64,000 bases of DNA, taken from the NCBI GenBank assembly GCA_027922465.2, contig BQMF02000340.1, forward strand, positions 430,624 through 494,623, written 5' to 3'. The notes below the pieces were generated by a model. That model did not search any database. It was not told the DNA's origin and worked only from the letters and a program-made list of their open reading frames with translations. Position numbers and translations under genes: made by a program. Positions 10,430 through 22,659 of this stretch are shown piece after piece (position 1 is the stretch's first letter; each line of letters begins with the position of its first letter). The stretch comes from Turritopsis dohrnii (Eukaryota; Cnidaria; Hydrozoa; Anthoathecata; Oceaniidae).

Positions 10430-12022
10430 ATAACACTTAGAACGTTTAAACATAGATAAGCTGGAAAACGAATCAAAAATCGAAAAACTGAAACAGGAAA
10501 GAAACCTTCTGAGTAAACAGATTAAAAAGAAATTGAGAATACAACATGAGAAAAGGATTGATAGACTTGTTGAAGAAATTGAACTAGTGAAAGACGATGC
10601 TAGAATGTTCTCAGCTGTGCGAGCGATGAAAACCAACAAACAAGAAAACTCGTACATATATGATGACGAAAAGAAAAAAATAACCAACAAACGAGAAATT
10701 CACAAGAAAATAAAAGTTTATTTTGAGAATAAGTTTTACAAAGATGAAATTCCCGAGATAAGAAAACCGACGAACGAATACCGAATGGAGAAACCAATTA
10801 CGAAAGAGGAAGTTGAGAGATGTGTAGCTAAAATGAAAAACAAGAAAGCCACAGGTTACGATGGAATTGCCGTCGAAATGATTAAATATGCAAACATAGA
10901 AAAAGAAATTGCTGACGTATTAACAGGAGCGGTTGAATCAACAGAAGAGATAGAGATCGGGAAATCTCTGCTGACTGTGTTACAGAAACCGAACAAAGAA
11001 AAGGGCCCGTTATCAAACTTGAGACCAATAAATCTGCTAACTGTGATAAGGAAAATTCTCTCAAAAGTTTTGCTCAACCGTATAAAACCTAAAGTCAACA
11101 AATATCTAGCTCCCTCACAAAGCGCGTACAGAGAAGGCCGAAGCACAAGTGATCTAGTATGGATGCATAGATGGATATGCGCCAAAGTTCAACGATTCGA
11201 AGGATTGAAGATTTATATTACAGGAATCGACATGAGCTCAGCCTTCGATACCATTCTAAGACAGGAGCTGATAGAAGAAGTAAGAACATTCCTAGAAGAA
11301 GATGAAGTTAGAATCTGCGAAATGCTGCTAAGTGAAACGACAATGATGATTAAGGACGAGTTCGTATGTGACACCTTCAAAACGAACATAGGATCGCCAC
11401 AAGGTGATGGAATTAGCGGTATATTCTTTAACATTTATTTGGAGAAAGTATTGCGAAAAATTAGATTCTTACTACTTACACGATTCAATAGACCTTCGGA
11501 TCACGACTATGCACCAATATCATCGTTACCAACCGAAGCCACTTATGCCGATGACTGCGATTTCATTACAGAAGATGTCGCAGTAAGAAATTTCGTCACA
11601 AAAAACACGTCAACAATTCTTGAAGAGGACAACCTTATGGTCAACAACAGTAAAACTGAAAATACGACAATTCAGAGAACAGTGAAAGAAAACGAATCAT
11701 GGAGAAACACTAAGAAACTAGGAAGTCTTCTTGGTGATCAAGAAGATATAGAATGGAGGAAATCCTTCGCCATATCAGCCATGAAAAAAATGAACAAGTT
11801 ATGGGTGAGAAACAAGATTAGCGCTTCAAAACGAATGAAGCTGTACAATGCTCTAGTCAAACCAGTTCTCATATATAATTCATCAACATGGGGACTTACC
11901 CAAAACGACGCCGACACACTAGATGCCTTTCATCGACAACAGATTAGAAAAATATGGAATTTTCGTTGGGAAGACAAGATCTCAAATAAACGTCTGTACG
12001 AAATCACCAATACCAAACCATT
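10430..12022 (+). pseudogene. LINE reverse transcriptase ORF, 5' part (split by insertion)
   Basis: The frame is open from about 10450 with a coiled-coil-like Lys/Glu-rich start (residues read LENESKIEKLKQERNLLSKQ). The RT core follows: KATGYDGIAVEMIKY (fingers), LRPINLLTVIRKILSKVLLN, GIDMSSAFDTI (motif A Asp), GSPQGDGISGIFFNIYLE (motif B) and YADDCDFI (motif C with the catalytic DD). All catalytic residues are present. No endonuclease lies upstream, so the insertion is 5'-truncated. The true coding frame stops at TNTKP (12022); the remaining residues of the apparent ORF (to 12068) belong to the inserted transposon. It continues at 14373. Confidence 0.85.
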
Positions 12023-14370
12023 CCCAGCCGGCACAAGACGTTTTGAAGACGTCTTTAATTCGTCTTAATCAGGTCTTCATAAGACGTATCTTGATAATGC
12101 GCATTTAAAACGCCCATAATGCGTCTTCAGAAGACGTCTTAGAATAAGACGTTTTGAAGACGTCTTATTATCGTTTTAGCAATGCCGTCGAATTCATGTT
12201 TTAAACGAGGACTTGGAAAGACGTTTTTAATGCGTATTTAAGACGTCCTTGAATTTCGATTTCGCGCGTGGCGGGAAGAAATGACGGGGGTAAATATTAA
12301 TAGTGTATTCGTAAATATTGATATAAAAGTTTCAAACTTGTCAGTTTTTTTTAATTTTACAAAAACAACTATTATATCTTTCTTTTAAGTAGCAAAAAAT
12401 TTTACATTTCATTGGTAAAAAGCTTTGAAACATTTTCTAATATTATCGGATCTCCCGTTCGTCGATTTTACAAAATATTTCTGGAAGTTATGATTTCTCA
12501 TTGCATAAACCAAGACTTCGTTGATAAATCGGTAAGTGTTTTTTACTTTTTAAATATAATTTTATAAATATATAAATCTATATGATTTTGTTACTTGAGA
12601 TTAAGTCAATGTTTATGTTAGTTTGAGGACGTGAGTAGTCAGTAGTGGAAGATTTATGCTTTATTTATAAAGATCTCTGACATGTTTCAAGTTTTGAGTT
12701 TTGTTGTTTAACTTTATATTAGCAACTTATATACTGACTTCCCTGTTTCATTCCGTGAGATATTTTTTCTGTTTCAATTTGCTTTGTCGTTGGTTTAATG
12801 TAGTAGAAGTGTAGTAATGTAATGAAGTGATTTGTGGATGGCTGATAGATGATGACTGTGATGTTTTTGCTTGTAGTTACTTCAGAATACTCATATGATT
12901 AAAAGTGATCCTAGCAGTATAGTGTAATGTAGTACCATGAAATTATGGAATCCTTTTTGAAGGGTAAAATCATAAGTTATAATTTTTGGTAACAGTAATT
13001 CATCACAAATTTGTCTGTAGTAATCATTTCTGATTAATAACTCACTACCAATAAGTAGAAACCATCCACAATGACATTGCAAAAATTTTCGAACAAATTT
13101 TCGAACGCATGAAATATATTTTCCATTCAGAACTTTGAAGTTTTACGAAAAGATGAATTTCTTAAATGATGGTTGTTTTACTATGATGGATGCAAAGTTT
13201 AGTTTAGACATTTAAAGTTTAGACATTTCACTTTGATTAAGACTCTACTTTCTGCATTCTGTTTGTTCTGTTCTGCTAAAAGTGTTTGTCATTATTCTTT
13301 ATTTAGATTATTTTCCACCCAAGTTGCTTATTGTTATCTTAACATGATAACAAAAGAAAGTGAGAAGAAAAGATTATATCAAGCAGTTACTGGTATGTGT
13401 CCTGTTTACTCTAGATGTTTTCATTTTTGTGATTGTTATAACACCTCTCATTAAATAGGGTTTTTGTATTTTAGATTACTATCAAAAAAGCTGAGGAGGA
13501 GGAAATACACAAAATCATGCGATGAACTTAAAACTGATCTTGTTTCACTGAAGAAAAACATGACAACAGCTCATGCTCCTGCTAATTGAAAAATCACCAT
13601 TTTAATTTGCATGTCTTTTTGGTTTGGTTTTCAAAGAGTTTCTGTCATTCTGAGTTTTAGTTGAAGTAAAATCAAACAAGAAACAGTTCCAACCCATGAC
13701 AATTTCTAAAATTTGAACATTACTTCGATTTAGCTAACCCTTTTTCAAGTGTCGTTTTTATACCTGAAAGACTATATTCACGTTTTACGAAATATTTTTA
13801 TATATATATTAATATGTTTTAAACTTTGGCAGTGTTATGAGCTATTTGTTCCCCAATTAATTTATAAACTACATGTAAATATTTGAATAAGAAGATTTTA
13901 TCATCGGTTTTCTTATTTATTTCTTTATTCATTCATTTATTATTACTGAAACATGAAGACATTGAAAAACTAATTATGAGTCTTCTCTGTTACCCAAGGA
14001 GAAACGCACCTGAAAACACATCTCAAAGTGGTTTTACAAACGTTTTTAGCAGATAAAATGAAGACGTCTTTAAAACGTTAGAAAAAGACGTCTTAAATCC
14101 GTCTTAAACCAGTCGGATTTGTCCGTTTAGAAAACGTCTTTTTATAACGTCTTAAAGACGTCTTGAAAAGACGCTTTCTAAACGTCTTAAAGAAGTTTTA
14201 AACGTCTAAAATGCGTTTTAAAAACGTCCTAAAGACGTCTTGGAAGACGTCTTAAAGACGTCTTGAAAAGACGTTTTCTAAACGGACAAATCCGACTGGT
14301 TTAAGACGGATTTAAGACGTCTTCCAAGACGTCTTTAAGACGTTTTTAAAACGTCTTTTTGCCGGCTGGG
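12023..14370. mobile_element. 2.35-kb DNA element, CCCAGCCGGCA termini, GACGTC-rich arms
   Basis: It starts CCCAGCCGGCACAAGACGTT and ends in the inverted repeat (ACGTCTTTTTGCCGGCTGGG). TT is duplicated on both sides (12021-12022, 14371-14372). Removing the element and one TT restores the LINE reading frame exactly (TNTKP-LCHDIAVSRWK). The outer 250-330 bp of each end are packed with AAGACGTCTT-type palindromes. The right arm also contains a long inverted repeat (about 14095-14135 against 14275-14310, GTCCGTTTAGAAAACGTC). The middle, about 12300-14030, is AT-rich and unrelated. It has short frames such as 13233-13454 but no transposase that I can recognise. It shares termini with the element at 38473-39378. 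Superfamily unresolved. Confidence 0.85.
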
Positions 14371-14372
14371 TT

Positions 14373-14691
14373 GTGCCACGACATTGCTGTTTCCAGATGG
14401 AAATTGTTCGGACACGTCTTAAGGATGGATCTTCAAACCCCAGCGCAAAGAAGCATGACGTATTATTTCGAAAATACAGAAAAACGTAAACAGTTCAGAG
14501 GAAGACCTCGAACAACGATAGTTACAACACTAGCTAGAGACATATCGAACCTAAATATGAAAGATTCACAGTTGATGCCGTTGAAAACGCTGAACAAAAT
14601 GGGTGACTTGAATGAATTGAGATCGATAGCAAAGAACCGAAAAAAATGGATGAAAATAATATCGTCTATTGCCAAAAATTTTCTCTTTTGA
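14373..14691 (+). pseudogene. LINE reverse transcriptase ORF, 3' part
   Basis: This continues the frame of 10430-12022 after the inserted element. It reads LCHDIAVSRWKLFGHVLRMD followed by a TPAQRSMTYYF segment and a basic R-G-R-P-R-T-T motif, the usual C-terminal end of this type of LINE ORF. It stops at 14691. A (TAAC)3 tract at about 14728-14742 may be the 3' tail. The first three codons of the apparent ORF starting at 14359 are transposon sequence. Confidence 0.85.
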
Positions 14692-14744
14692 ATTAAATTA
14701 TGAAATATCTTAACCTCTTAGTGTAGCACATAACTAACTAACTC

Positions 14745-16640
14745 CAATTTCAATATTTTCAATTTTCAGATTTGAGACCAGCTGTTTTGTTTTTCAAAAG
14801 CTACACTAAGAAGGCCGAAGTCCTGTTTCTCTAGTTGAAATGAAAACCAACAAAACTAACTTTTTGAGCTGGCATAACGGGGTGAATTCCATTTTACTGA
14901 ATACACCCTTGGTCGTTTTTTTTGTTGTTTCTTTTTCTTAACATTTCTTGAATATTATACGAAAATAGCATATCATGAGGTCGGGGAAGTTCATGGCTCG
15001 CTTATAATAATTCTACAATTTCATTGGTCAAAGCATACTCTTGTACATTTGGTCCGAAATATTTAATAATGGTACTACAGCTGTGTGACGATCGTGTCGC
15101 AAACTTTTCTTTGAATCACAGAGATTTAAGTCTAACAATGTGCTTTAGTCTTGATCTTTTATCACTTCCTTTGGCGAGCTGGTGAGCGGGATTTTTTGCA
15201 TCTTTTATTGTTACAAATAATGGTTGTAGTTGGTAAATTAGTAAATGATGTAACTAGTATCAATATAAAATAATAACACTGCTTTCTACCATGCATGATG
15301 CTGTACTAGTAGGTATACCCATGTGGTCAAACCACAGACGAAAAAGACGTTCCCCACATTCCCCAAATCGTTAATATTCATGGTTACAATCAGCCTTTCT
15401 AATTCTGTATGCATTATAAACAATGTCATGGGCAACACTTTACTTAGTCCAAAAAAAACTAAATAAACAAAACCAGTGTATGGATAAAACAAGACCAAGG
15501 CATCGTTTAAACAAAGAAATTAAATATTGAGGCTATGCAACTCATCATCATCCTAATAATTAGCCTTATGGCTTATATACTATTTGCTGATGATAACTAA
15601 GCAAAATGCCACATAGTAAGTTAAGTTGTGAGGAATGTGTTTGTTTTAAAAACATGTTCATTTTTTGAACATGTGACAATTTGTATATGATCGTATTTGC
15701 TCTTCCTTTTTTCGGTAGGGACGGTGACAAAAGAAACAGAAAAAAGCATTAACTAGAACTAGTTTAATGGTAAGTACTCTTATTCTGACATTTTCCAAGT
15801 TCAAACAAATTTCCATGTAGACTCATCAAAGTAATTAGTGATCAGATAGCAATCGCTGTGAGTTCTTGAGTTGTGTTAAAATAATGTTATCTTGTTGCTC
15901 TTTAAACAGATAATTTCTAACTAAAGGTTTATATATTTGAAACTAAAAATGTGGTAATAAGGTTTTGAATATATATAGTGCTTACCTAGTTTAGTACACA
16001 CATTTTACCTTACAGGACTGTACAACTGCCAGACTGGATACAGCGTAGCAAGGAAATTATACAGATATGTTGATTTACTTTTTTAATTTTGTTTTTACTT
16101 TGTTATGAATGACTTTCTAAATTTATTTTATTAGTTCCTAAGTTTCATTTGGCGTATATACCAAACATTTCACCAATGGACAAATTTCTTCAGGAAAATA
16201 GAGAAATCTTTAACCTTTAACTTCCTTAATCATGGTTAGAAATTTGTTTTATATATAACTAATAGTTTTGTGATTAGCTTTTGTGGGTATTTGGAGAAAA
16301 CCCATGATCAGAAAAATATATATCGAAGTTACAAACAATGCTTCACAGATAATCATACAGGCTGTCTGTCTCTATTTTTTAAGAGGAAACACTTTGACTG
16401 CTTATAAAGACAAATTGACTTGTAATTTGTGACAGATGTGTATGTAAATGTGTAGTTAATGATATTACTTTATGTAAATATCATTCATTGTATTCATGAT
16501 ATAACACTAAGGAAGATAATTCTGAAACCATAATAAATCCTTTAAATTTTTAATTTATAACATTTTGATTAATGTCTGTTATGATCTTGTTATGATTTGC
16601 TTTAGTTTATTGGTTTGGAACCTGAGATAGTTGGTTAGGA
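14745..16640. other. Intergenic / putative promoter region of the downstream gene
   Basis: No coding segment or terminal repeat recognised. A 70-codon minus-strand frame at 15286-15498 has no motif. The start exon of the next gene follows at 16643; untranslated exons could lie here but cannot be placed. Confidence 0.45.
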
Positions 16641-16642
16641 CA

Positions 16643-19600
16643 ATGGATCAGCAAAACACATCATCAACAAGTATGGCATGCATCAATGGTACTACCTACT
16701 CCTCCACGAATGTCTATTTCTTCAGTCAAAATATTTTCATGAAATTGATGAATTTTTAATAACATACTATCTTAAAGATAATGTAGCAGACTGTCTACTA
16801 TGCATCCCTTTCTGAAATTCAATGCAATTAGATTGGTATCTTACACTTATTTTAAACAATTTAGAGCATACAGAAGATGACCATTTGCAGCAAAGCAGTA
16901 TGCTACATTTGTCTACAAATAATGGTTAGTATGTTCATTTATATTCAACTGACAATATATAACATTGTTGGCATAAATGTTTATGAATGTGCATTATTAT
17001 GTATTTTTCTTTTTTATAGAAAGTGTTGAAAGATTTTCTGCTTTGCTTATAAATTCACTGGAAGCTGCAAACTACGAAAAACACATCCAGCAGTCAATTA
17101 CTTCGACCATATTCCTTAAAGATCCATCTAAAAAGCATACGTTGGGAACTCCACATATGTTAGTTGTTGAAAAGCAGATATTGTTACTAGCTTCATATCC
17201 AAATTGTACTGATGGAATTCTCTACTGTATACCACTGGTGTTTAATTTGAATGGACAAGTTATTTTATATTTGAGGTATGTGAAGAACATTTAAAAATAC
17301 AAATATCTTCTTGCTTTCAAATCATATGTTTATTGTATTATTTTCTCTTCAGGTGTTTTGAATCTGGTGTTTTGAAACAGTTTCTCCAAAGCAATTGGAA
17401 ATGTTTATTTGCAGATTTAATTAAAAAGTTTAATATTCAAGAATGTTTTATTATGCATATTTTCAATGACTGGGACATTGCAGCAACATTACAACATCGT
17501 GAAAATTTGAAACCTGGTTAGTAAAAAGGATTATATTCTCTATCTTCTGGTTCTAATGCTATGATCTTTTCTTATGTCTTCACTATAAATCATCTTATTC
17601 AGTGGCTTTACTTTTTTTAGATACTACACCTGCCAAAAATTCAGTTATGTTTAAAAATATAACTCAGCACAATAAAACATCAGTGTCAAAATATTTACCA
17701 CTTGCCCATGCTACAATCCAGAAACAATTTGATGAATATGCACCTGGTTATGTGGTGTTTTGCAAACGAATGTCCCGTTATTCAAAGGACAGTTGTAGTG
17801 CTGATAACTAGTGAGCTTTATAAACTTATTAGCTTTGGTATGAAACCTGCTAGCCTCTTTCCATCTAATTATTTCATTTTGTTTTAGTTATTTCAAGTTG
17901 CACAATCTTGGGGATTCTCTTTTGTGGGACAGAAAAATAAAGGATTACATGCTAGATCCACATCTTAATCAACTTTCCATTAATGGTACAGTCGAAAAAT
18001 TCAAAGATGTTGAATTTCTTTCTGTAGAGCAACAGTTTTTCGTGTTATCTTCATGCCCTAATTATCATCATTGGGCTTCAAGTAAAGCACACGGAGTCAA
18101 AAAGGAAGAGCATTTTCTACCTAAAGGAAAATCACCACGCAACCAGATTATGACTACTGTTCTTAGTAGGATTTTAGAACTTGACAATGAAAGTAGTGAA
18201 ATAGATAAGATAAGAGCTCACTTAAAAACTATTCTTTCTTTTGTGGATGCTAACAAGTATCATATTGTTCCAGTCAATTTGCCTCACTTTTCGTTGGAAC
18301 GAACATCAGTAAATCCTCGAAAACGTGTCAAACTTAACTCAAATGATTTGCTAGACTTCCTTGGAATAACAGATGAAGAGTATGACACAATGAAAATCCA
18401 GTTGGTACCCAATCTATCTACAATTCCTTTAAAAGCAACCTCATTGGAGATGGAACTCTACTATGGCGAGTGAAGTTACCTAACGATGAAATTGTGGTTA
18501 TGAATGATTACAACTCGGAATCCGGAAATTTTAAGGTGGCAATATAATATGCTTTTAAAAACTGTTACATTGGTTGTAACTTTATCAGTCCTCTAAATAT
18601 GTTTTATATTTCTACTTTCTTTTTTGCAGTTTAATGAATACGTGATAGTAACAAAGACAATGATGGAAGGTAGAATGACATACACTTGTACATGTGAAAC
18701 ATATAGAACGTTGATGTCAACAGTGTTGGTTAATTTCGGTGAAAATGATTGGGAAAGGATTACTTGTTGTCATTGTAGGTTTTTTGCAGAAATTCATGAC
18801 ATGGTAAGATGGTAGTATATAGAGGATCTAGAAATTGTAATGTCATTACAACGGTGTTTATACTAACGGTAATTTAATTTTTCATAGAATGTTGAAAGCA
18901 TCTCAGATAGCTTGTTAGTCAAAAAAATAAAAACTGGTATCGATACTGCAAAAGAACCGGTTGTTAACTTGCCATCAACCTACGCAGATATTGAGAAGTT
19001 TTCTGTGTGTGTTGGTTTCGATGTTGAGTTTGCGCACATGTTTAAATCTAAATCAAACAACCAAGTATATGTTAAGTGTTGCTCTGGAATTTGCCAGAGT
19101 CAGTTCAGTAAGAAGAAAAACATCATTCAACTTAATACAGTACTACGCTGTGTCCACATCTTAAATTCCTTAAATGCCATCTGGAATTTCGCAAAAATGA
19201 ATATGCTATGCTGCAAACGTGTAATGCCGATGAGGTAAATGAATCAGATGTTGATGATGCTAATATCGGTGATGATGATGATGATGATAACAACGAAGAA
19301 TGTGTCAATAAATTTCTAGAAGAAGATGGCGATGAAAGGGATGTTTCCGATGAATTCAACGAAGTAAGTTTTCATGTTGCCCAGCTGATGTTTTCATTTA
19401 TAAAAGTTTGTGAATAGAAGGGACGGTAAAGAGAAAAAGAAACAGAAGTACATATATATAAACCTTGCTATATTGAATATTTGTTTCTTTCTTCAGCGGA
19501 GAGTTCCATTTAATCAATCTGATGGCTTTTGGAGATTTTATTCACCGAACCAGCGCAAAGTTGGTAATGATCCTTTCGATGACCAGTTAATTAAAAATTG

Positions 19601-20820
19601 CCTAGATCGACAAACGTATATATACAAAATTAAAAATTCCGATTTCCATGTGTCAATGTTTCCGAGCTGTAAAACAGAAGTCTGTGAATGCAAGGTAAAT
19701 GTAGTCCAAGCTTTAATGTGTGTCATTTATGTATTTAGTCTTCGTGTTTTATCATTGGCAACCTTTTATAATTTAGCTCCCTTGGCCAAAAGACGGAACT
19801 GAGCAATTCCTATACCAATTTGATTGCGTTACAACATTGTACACGAAGCTTGCGTGTATTTCCGTGAATGTCTTTTCCATTATTTGCCGGAATAAAACAT
19901 GCACGATCAGTTGGAATGGTGCTTGTGAAAATATTTACCGCATTGCCGGATTAGTTTGTATCGGTGAAGAGGTCTGCTGGGAATTTATCGATATGGTAAC
20001 AGAAATGAAGTGCAACTTCAACGCATTTTGTTCTCTAATGAACAAAACGTACATCCGCCACCAATCCCCTAGATTGTTTATGTCAGCAAAAACATTTCGG
20101 AAGTTATTTTTTTCGTGGGCTTCTAGTCAAAGTCGTGAATTTCGTACCCCGTGTCATTGGTGTGGATTTACTCCTAAAGTTCTGGCTTGCGATGCAACGA
20201 AGGTTGGCATTCACCAGAAACATTGTAACATAAAACCAGTTGAGCCTTCCATACGTACCGATTTACAAAATACCCTTCATCGCCGTTTCGATAGATGTTT
20301 TCTCGCATATCCTCAAAAGTCTGACGATATACCAACATCCAACCAAAAAGAAACCGAAAAGATTATCCGAGAGTCACGCATTCATCTCAAAGAACTTACG
20401 AAGTTCCCAGTCACACTCGATTTGACAGAAATGCAATTGGCTCAGAAGAATCGAAATCTACTAGCTGTTTTCCCAGCTGATGGCAAAAAATTATTGGAAC
20501 GATTTATTAACAAAGAACTTTCTCCTAGGCAACATATTGCCGCAGCAAAGTTTTTCCATCTTCTTAGTTTTGATGCTCCTTTAAGGGCATTAATTTCTTT
20601 ATCAACGGTTTCATTGCTATCGATGCTGTCAGTAACGTCAGTTCCAATATCTGCAGTGCGTTGTCATTCTCCTCATTTATCCGATTTTCTTCAAGAATTC
20701 TATGTTAATGGTTCACTGGATTATGATGCTTTTGCTATAGTTTCTTATCTTCGTGATAAAGTAAAAGACATTCACAAGAGCGATATCGAGCCAGAAAATA
20801 TCATAATATCAATATCATAA
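16643..20820 (+). CDS. Ten-exon Cys-cluster protein, possible KDZ/HMGXB3-C-terminus-like transposase-derived gene; two frame breaks
   Basis: Exons with matching GT-AG sites and phases: 16643-16688, 16865-16924, 17020-17275, 17353-17516, 17621-17810, 17888-18535, 18630-18803, 18888-19363, 19497-19694 and 19777-20820 (stop). The product would be about 1,080 aa. Exon 7 encodes a SWIM-like Cys cluster (YTCTCETY ... TCCHCRFF). Exon 8 has CCSGICQSQ ... LCPHLKFL and a poly-Asp stretch. Exon 10 has TPCHWCGFTPKVLACDATKV, a CxxC pair followed by D-A-T. This recalls the Cys-cluster plus RNase H-like layout of KDZ transposases and the HMGXB3 C-terminal region, which is an inference. Two exons each lack one base: exon 6 changes frame near 18430-18450 (GDGTLLWRVKLP continues in the next frame) and exon 8 changes near 19135-19150. 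Either it is a young pseudogene or the assembly has indels. An unexplored 5' exon is possible. Confidence 0.7.
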
Positions 20821-21022
20821 TTTTTGTTTCTATGGTTTTGTTAATAATTTGCATCACAGTAGCAGCAAATATCCTTCTTTTTAATACGAAAGAGAAATAA
20901 TTGCAAAACATTAAATTTTCTTCTATATCTATTTCCCTTTTCGTTATCAAATGATAGCCCATATCCTGATGAACTTGCAAATAAGATGGCAAAATAAGTA
21001 ATTACCTTGAGATATTTGATTT

Positions 21023-22655
21023 CACGGAACAAGTGCTCGTTTCGGGAAGTTCAGTTCGCGTAATAAGAAATCGACGTTTCATCAACAAATCTGTCTGGTT
21101 GGTGAACAAGGTGATGCATGCGTTACCTTTCACGGAACAAAAGCTCGTTTCGGGAAGTTCAGTTCGCATAATAAGAAATCGACAGTTCATCAACAAATCT
21201 GTCTTGTAGGTGAACAAGGTGGTGCATGCGGTTACCTTTCACGGAACAAGTGCTCCTTACGGATAGTTGAGTTCGCATAATAAGAAATCGACGTTTCATC
21301 AACAAATCTGTCTGGTTGGTGAACAAGGTGATGCATGCGTTACCTTTCACGGAACAAGTGCTCGTTTCGGGAAGTTCAGTTCGCATAATAAGAACTCGAC
21401 AGTTCATCAACAAATCTGTCTGGTTGGTGAACAAGGTGATGCATGCGTTACCTTTCACGGAACAAGTGCTCCTTACGGATAGTTGAGTTCGCATAATAAG
21501 AAATCGACGTTTCATCAACAAATCTGTCTGGTTGGTGAACAAGGTAATGCATGCGTTACCTTTCACGGAATAAGTGCTCGTTTCGGGAAGTTCAGTTCGC
21601 ATAATAAGAAATCGACGTTTCATCAACAAATCTGTCTGGTTGGTGAACAAGGTGATGCATGCGTTACCTTTCACGGAACAAGTGCTCGTTTCGGGAAGTT
21701 CAGTTCGCATAATAAGAAATCGACGTTTCATCAACAAATCTGTCTGGTTGGTGAACAAGGTGATGCATGCGTTACCTTTCACGGAACAAGTGCTCGTTTC
21801 GGGAAGTTCAGTTCGCATAATAAGAAATCGACGTTTCATCAACAAATCTGTCTGGTTGGTGAACAAGGTGATGCATGGGTTACCTTTCACGGAACAAGTG
21901 CTCGTTTCGGGAAGTTCAGTTCGCATAATAAGAACTCGACAGTTCATCAACAAATCTGTCTGGTTGGTGAACAAGGTGATGCATGCGTTACCTTTCACGG
22001 AACAAGTGCTCGTTTCGGGAAGTTCAGTTCGCATAATAAGAAATCGACGTTTCATCAACAAATCTGTCTGGTTGGTGAACAAGGTGATGCATGCGTTACC
22101 TTTCACGGAACAAGTGCTCGTTTCGGGAAGTTCAGTTCGCATAATAAGAAATCGACGTTTCATCAACAAATCTGTCTGGTTGGTGAACAAGGTGATGCAT
22201 GCGTTACCTTTCACGGAACAAGTGCTCGCTTCGGGAAGTTCAGTTCGCATAATAAGAACTCGACAGTTCATCAACAAATCTGTCTGGTTGGTGAACAAGG
22301 TGATGCATGCGTTACCTTTCACGGAACAAGTGCTCGTTTCGGGAAGTTCAGTTCGCATAATAAGAACTCGAAAATTCATCGACAAATCTGTCTTGTAGGT
22401 GAACAAGGTGATGCATGCGGTTACCTTTCACGGAACAAGTGCTCGTTTCGGGAAGTTCAGTTCGCATAATAAGAACTCGACAATTCATCGACAAATCTGT
22501 CTGCTTGGTGAACAAGGTGATGCATGCGTTTTCTTTCACGGAACAAGTGCTCGTTTCGGGAAGTTCAGTTCGCATAATAAGAACTCGACAATTCATCGAC
22601 AAATCTGTCTGGTGGTGAACAAGGTGGTGCATGCGAAGCAAGTGCTTGTTTCGGG
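21023..22655. repeat. 108-bp tandem satellite array, about 15 copies
   Basis: The units contain TTCAGTTCGCATAATAAGAA and CAACAAATCTGTCTGGTTGG and repeat every 108 bp (for example, positions 21700, 21808 and 21916 are equivalent). Variants alternate: AAATCGACGTTTC versus AACTCGACAGTTC, and CGTTTCGGGAAGTTC versus CCTTACGGATAGTTG. That suggests local higher-order amplification. Flanking units diverge at both edges. Because 108 is a multiple of 3 and the unit lacks stops in several frames, long ORFs appear on both strands; these are artefacts. The array begins about 200 bp after the preceding gene's stop. Confidence 0.95.
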
Positions 22656-22659
22656 AATG

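Noticed and set aside
10349..11434. Several minus-strand ORFs opposite the LINE reverse transcriptase
   Set aside because: Shadows of the RT coding strand, with Ser/Leu-rich complements.
21159..22469. Long overlapping ORFs of 274-415 codons on both strands
   Set aside because: They are translations of the 108-bp satellite, whose period is a multiple of three. The repeating peptide is the same in every unit and there is no start or splice context.
21023..22655. CRISPR-like array
   Set aside because: The whole 108-bp unit repeats head to tail with no unique spacers, in a eukaryotic context.
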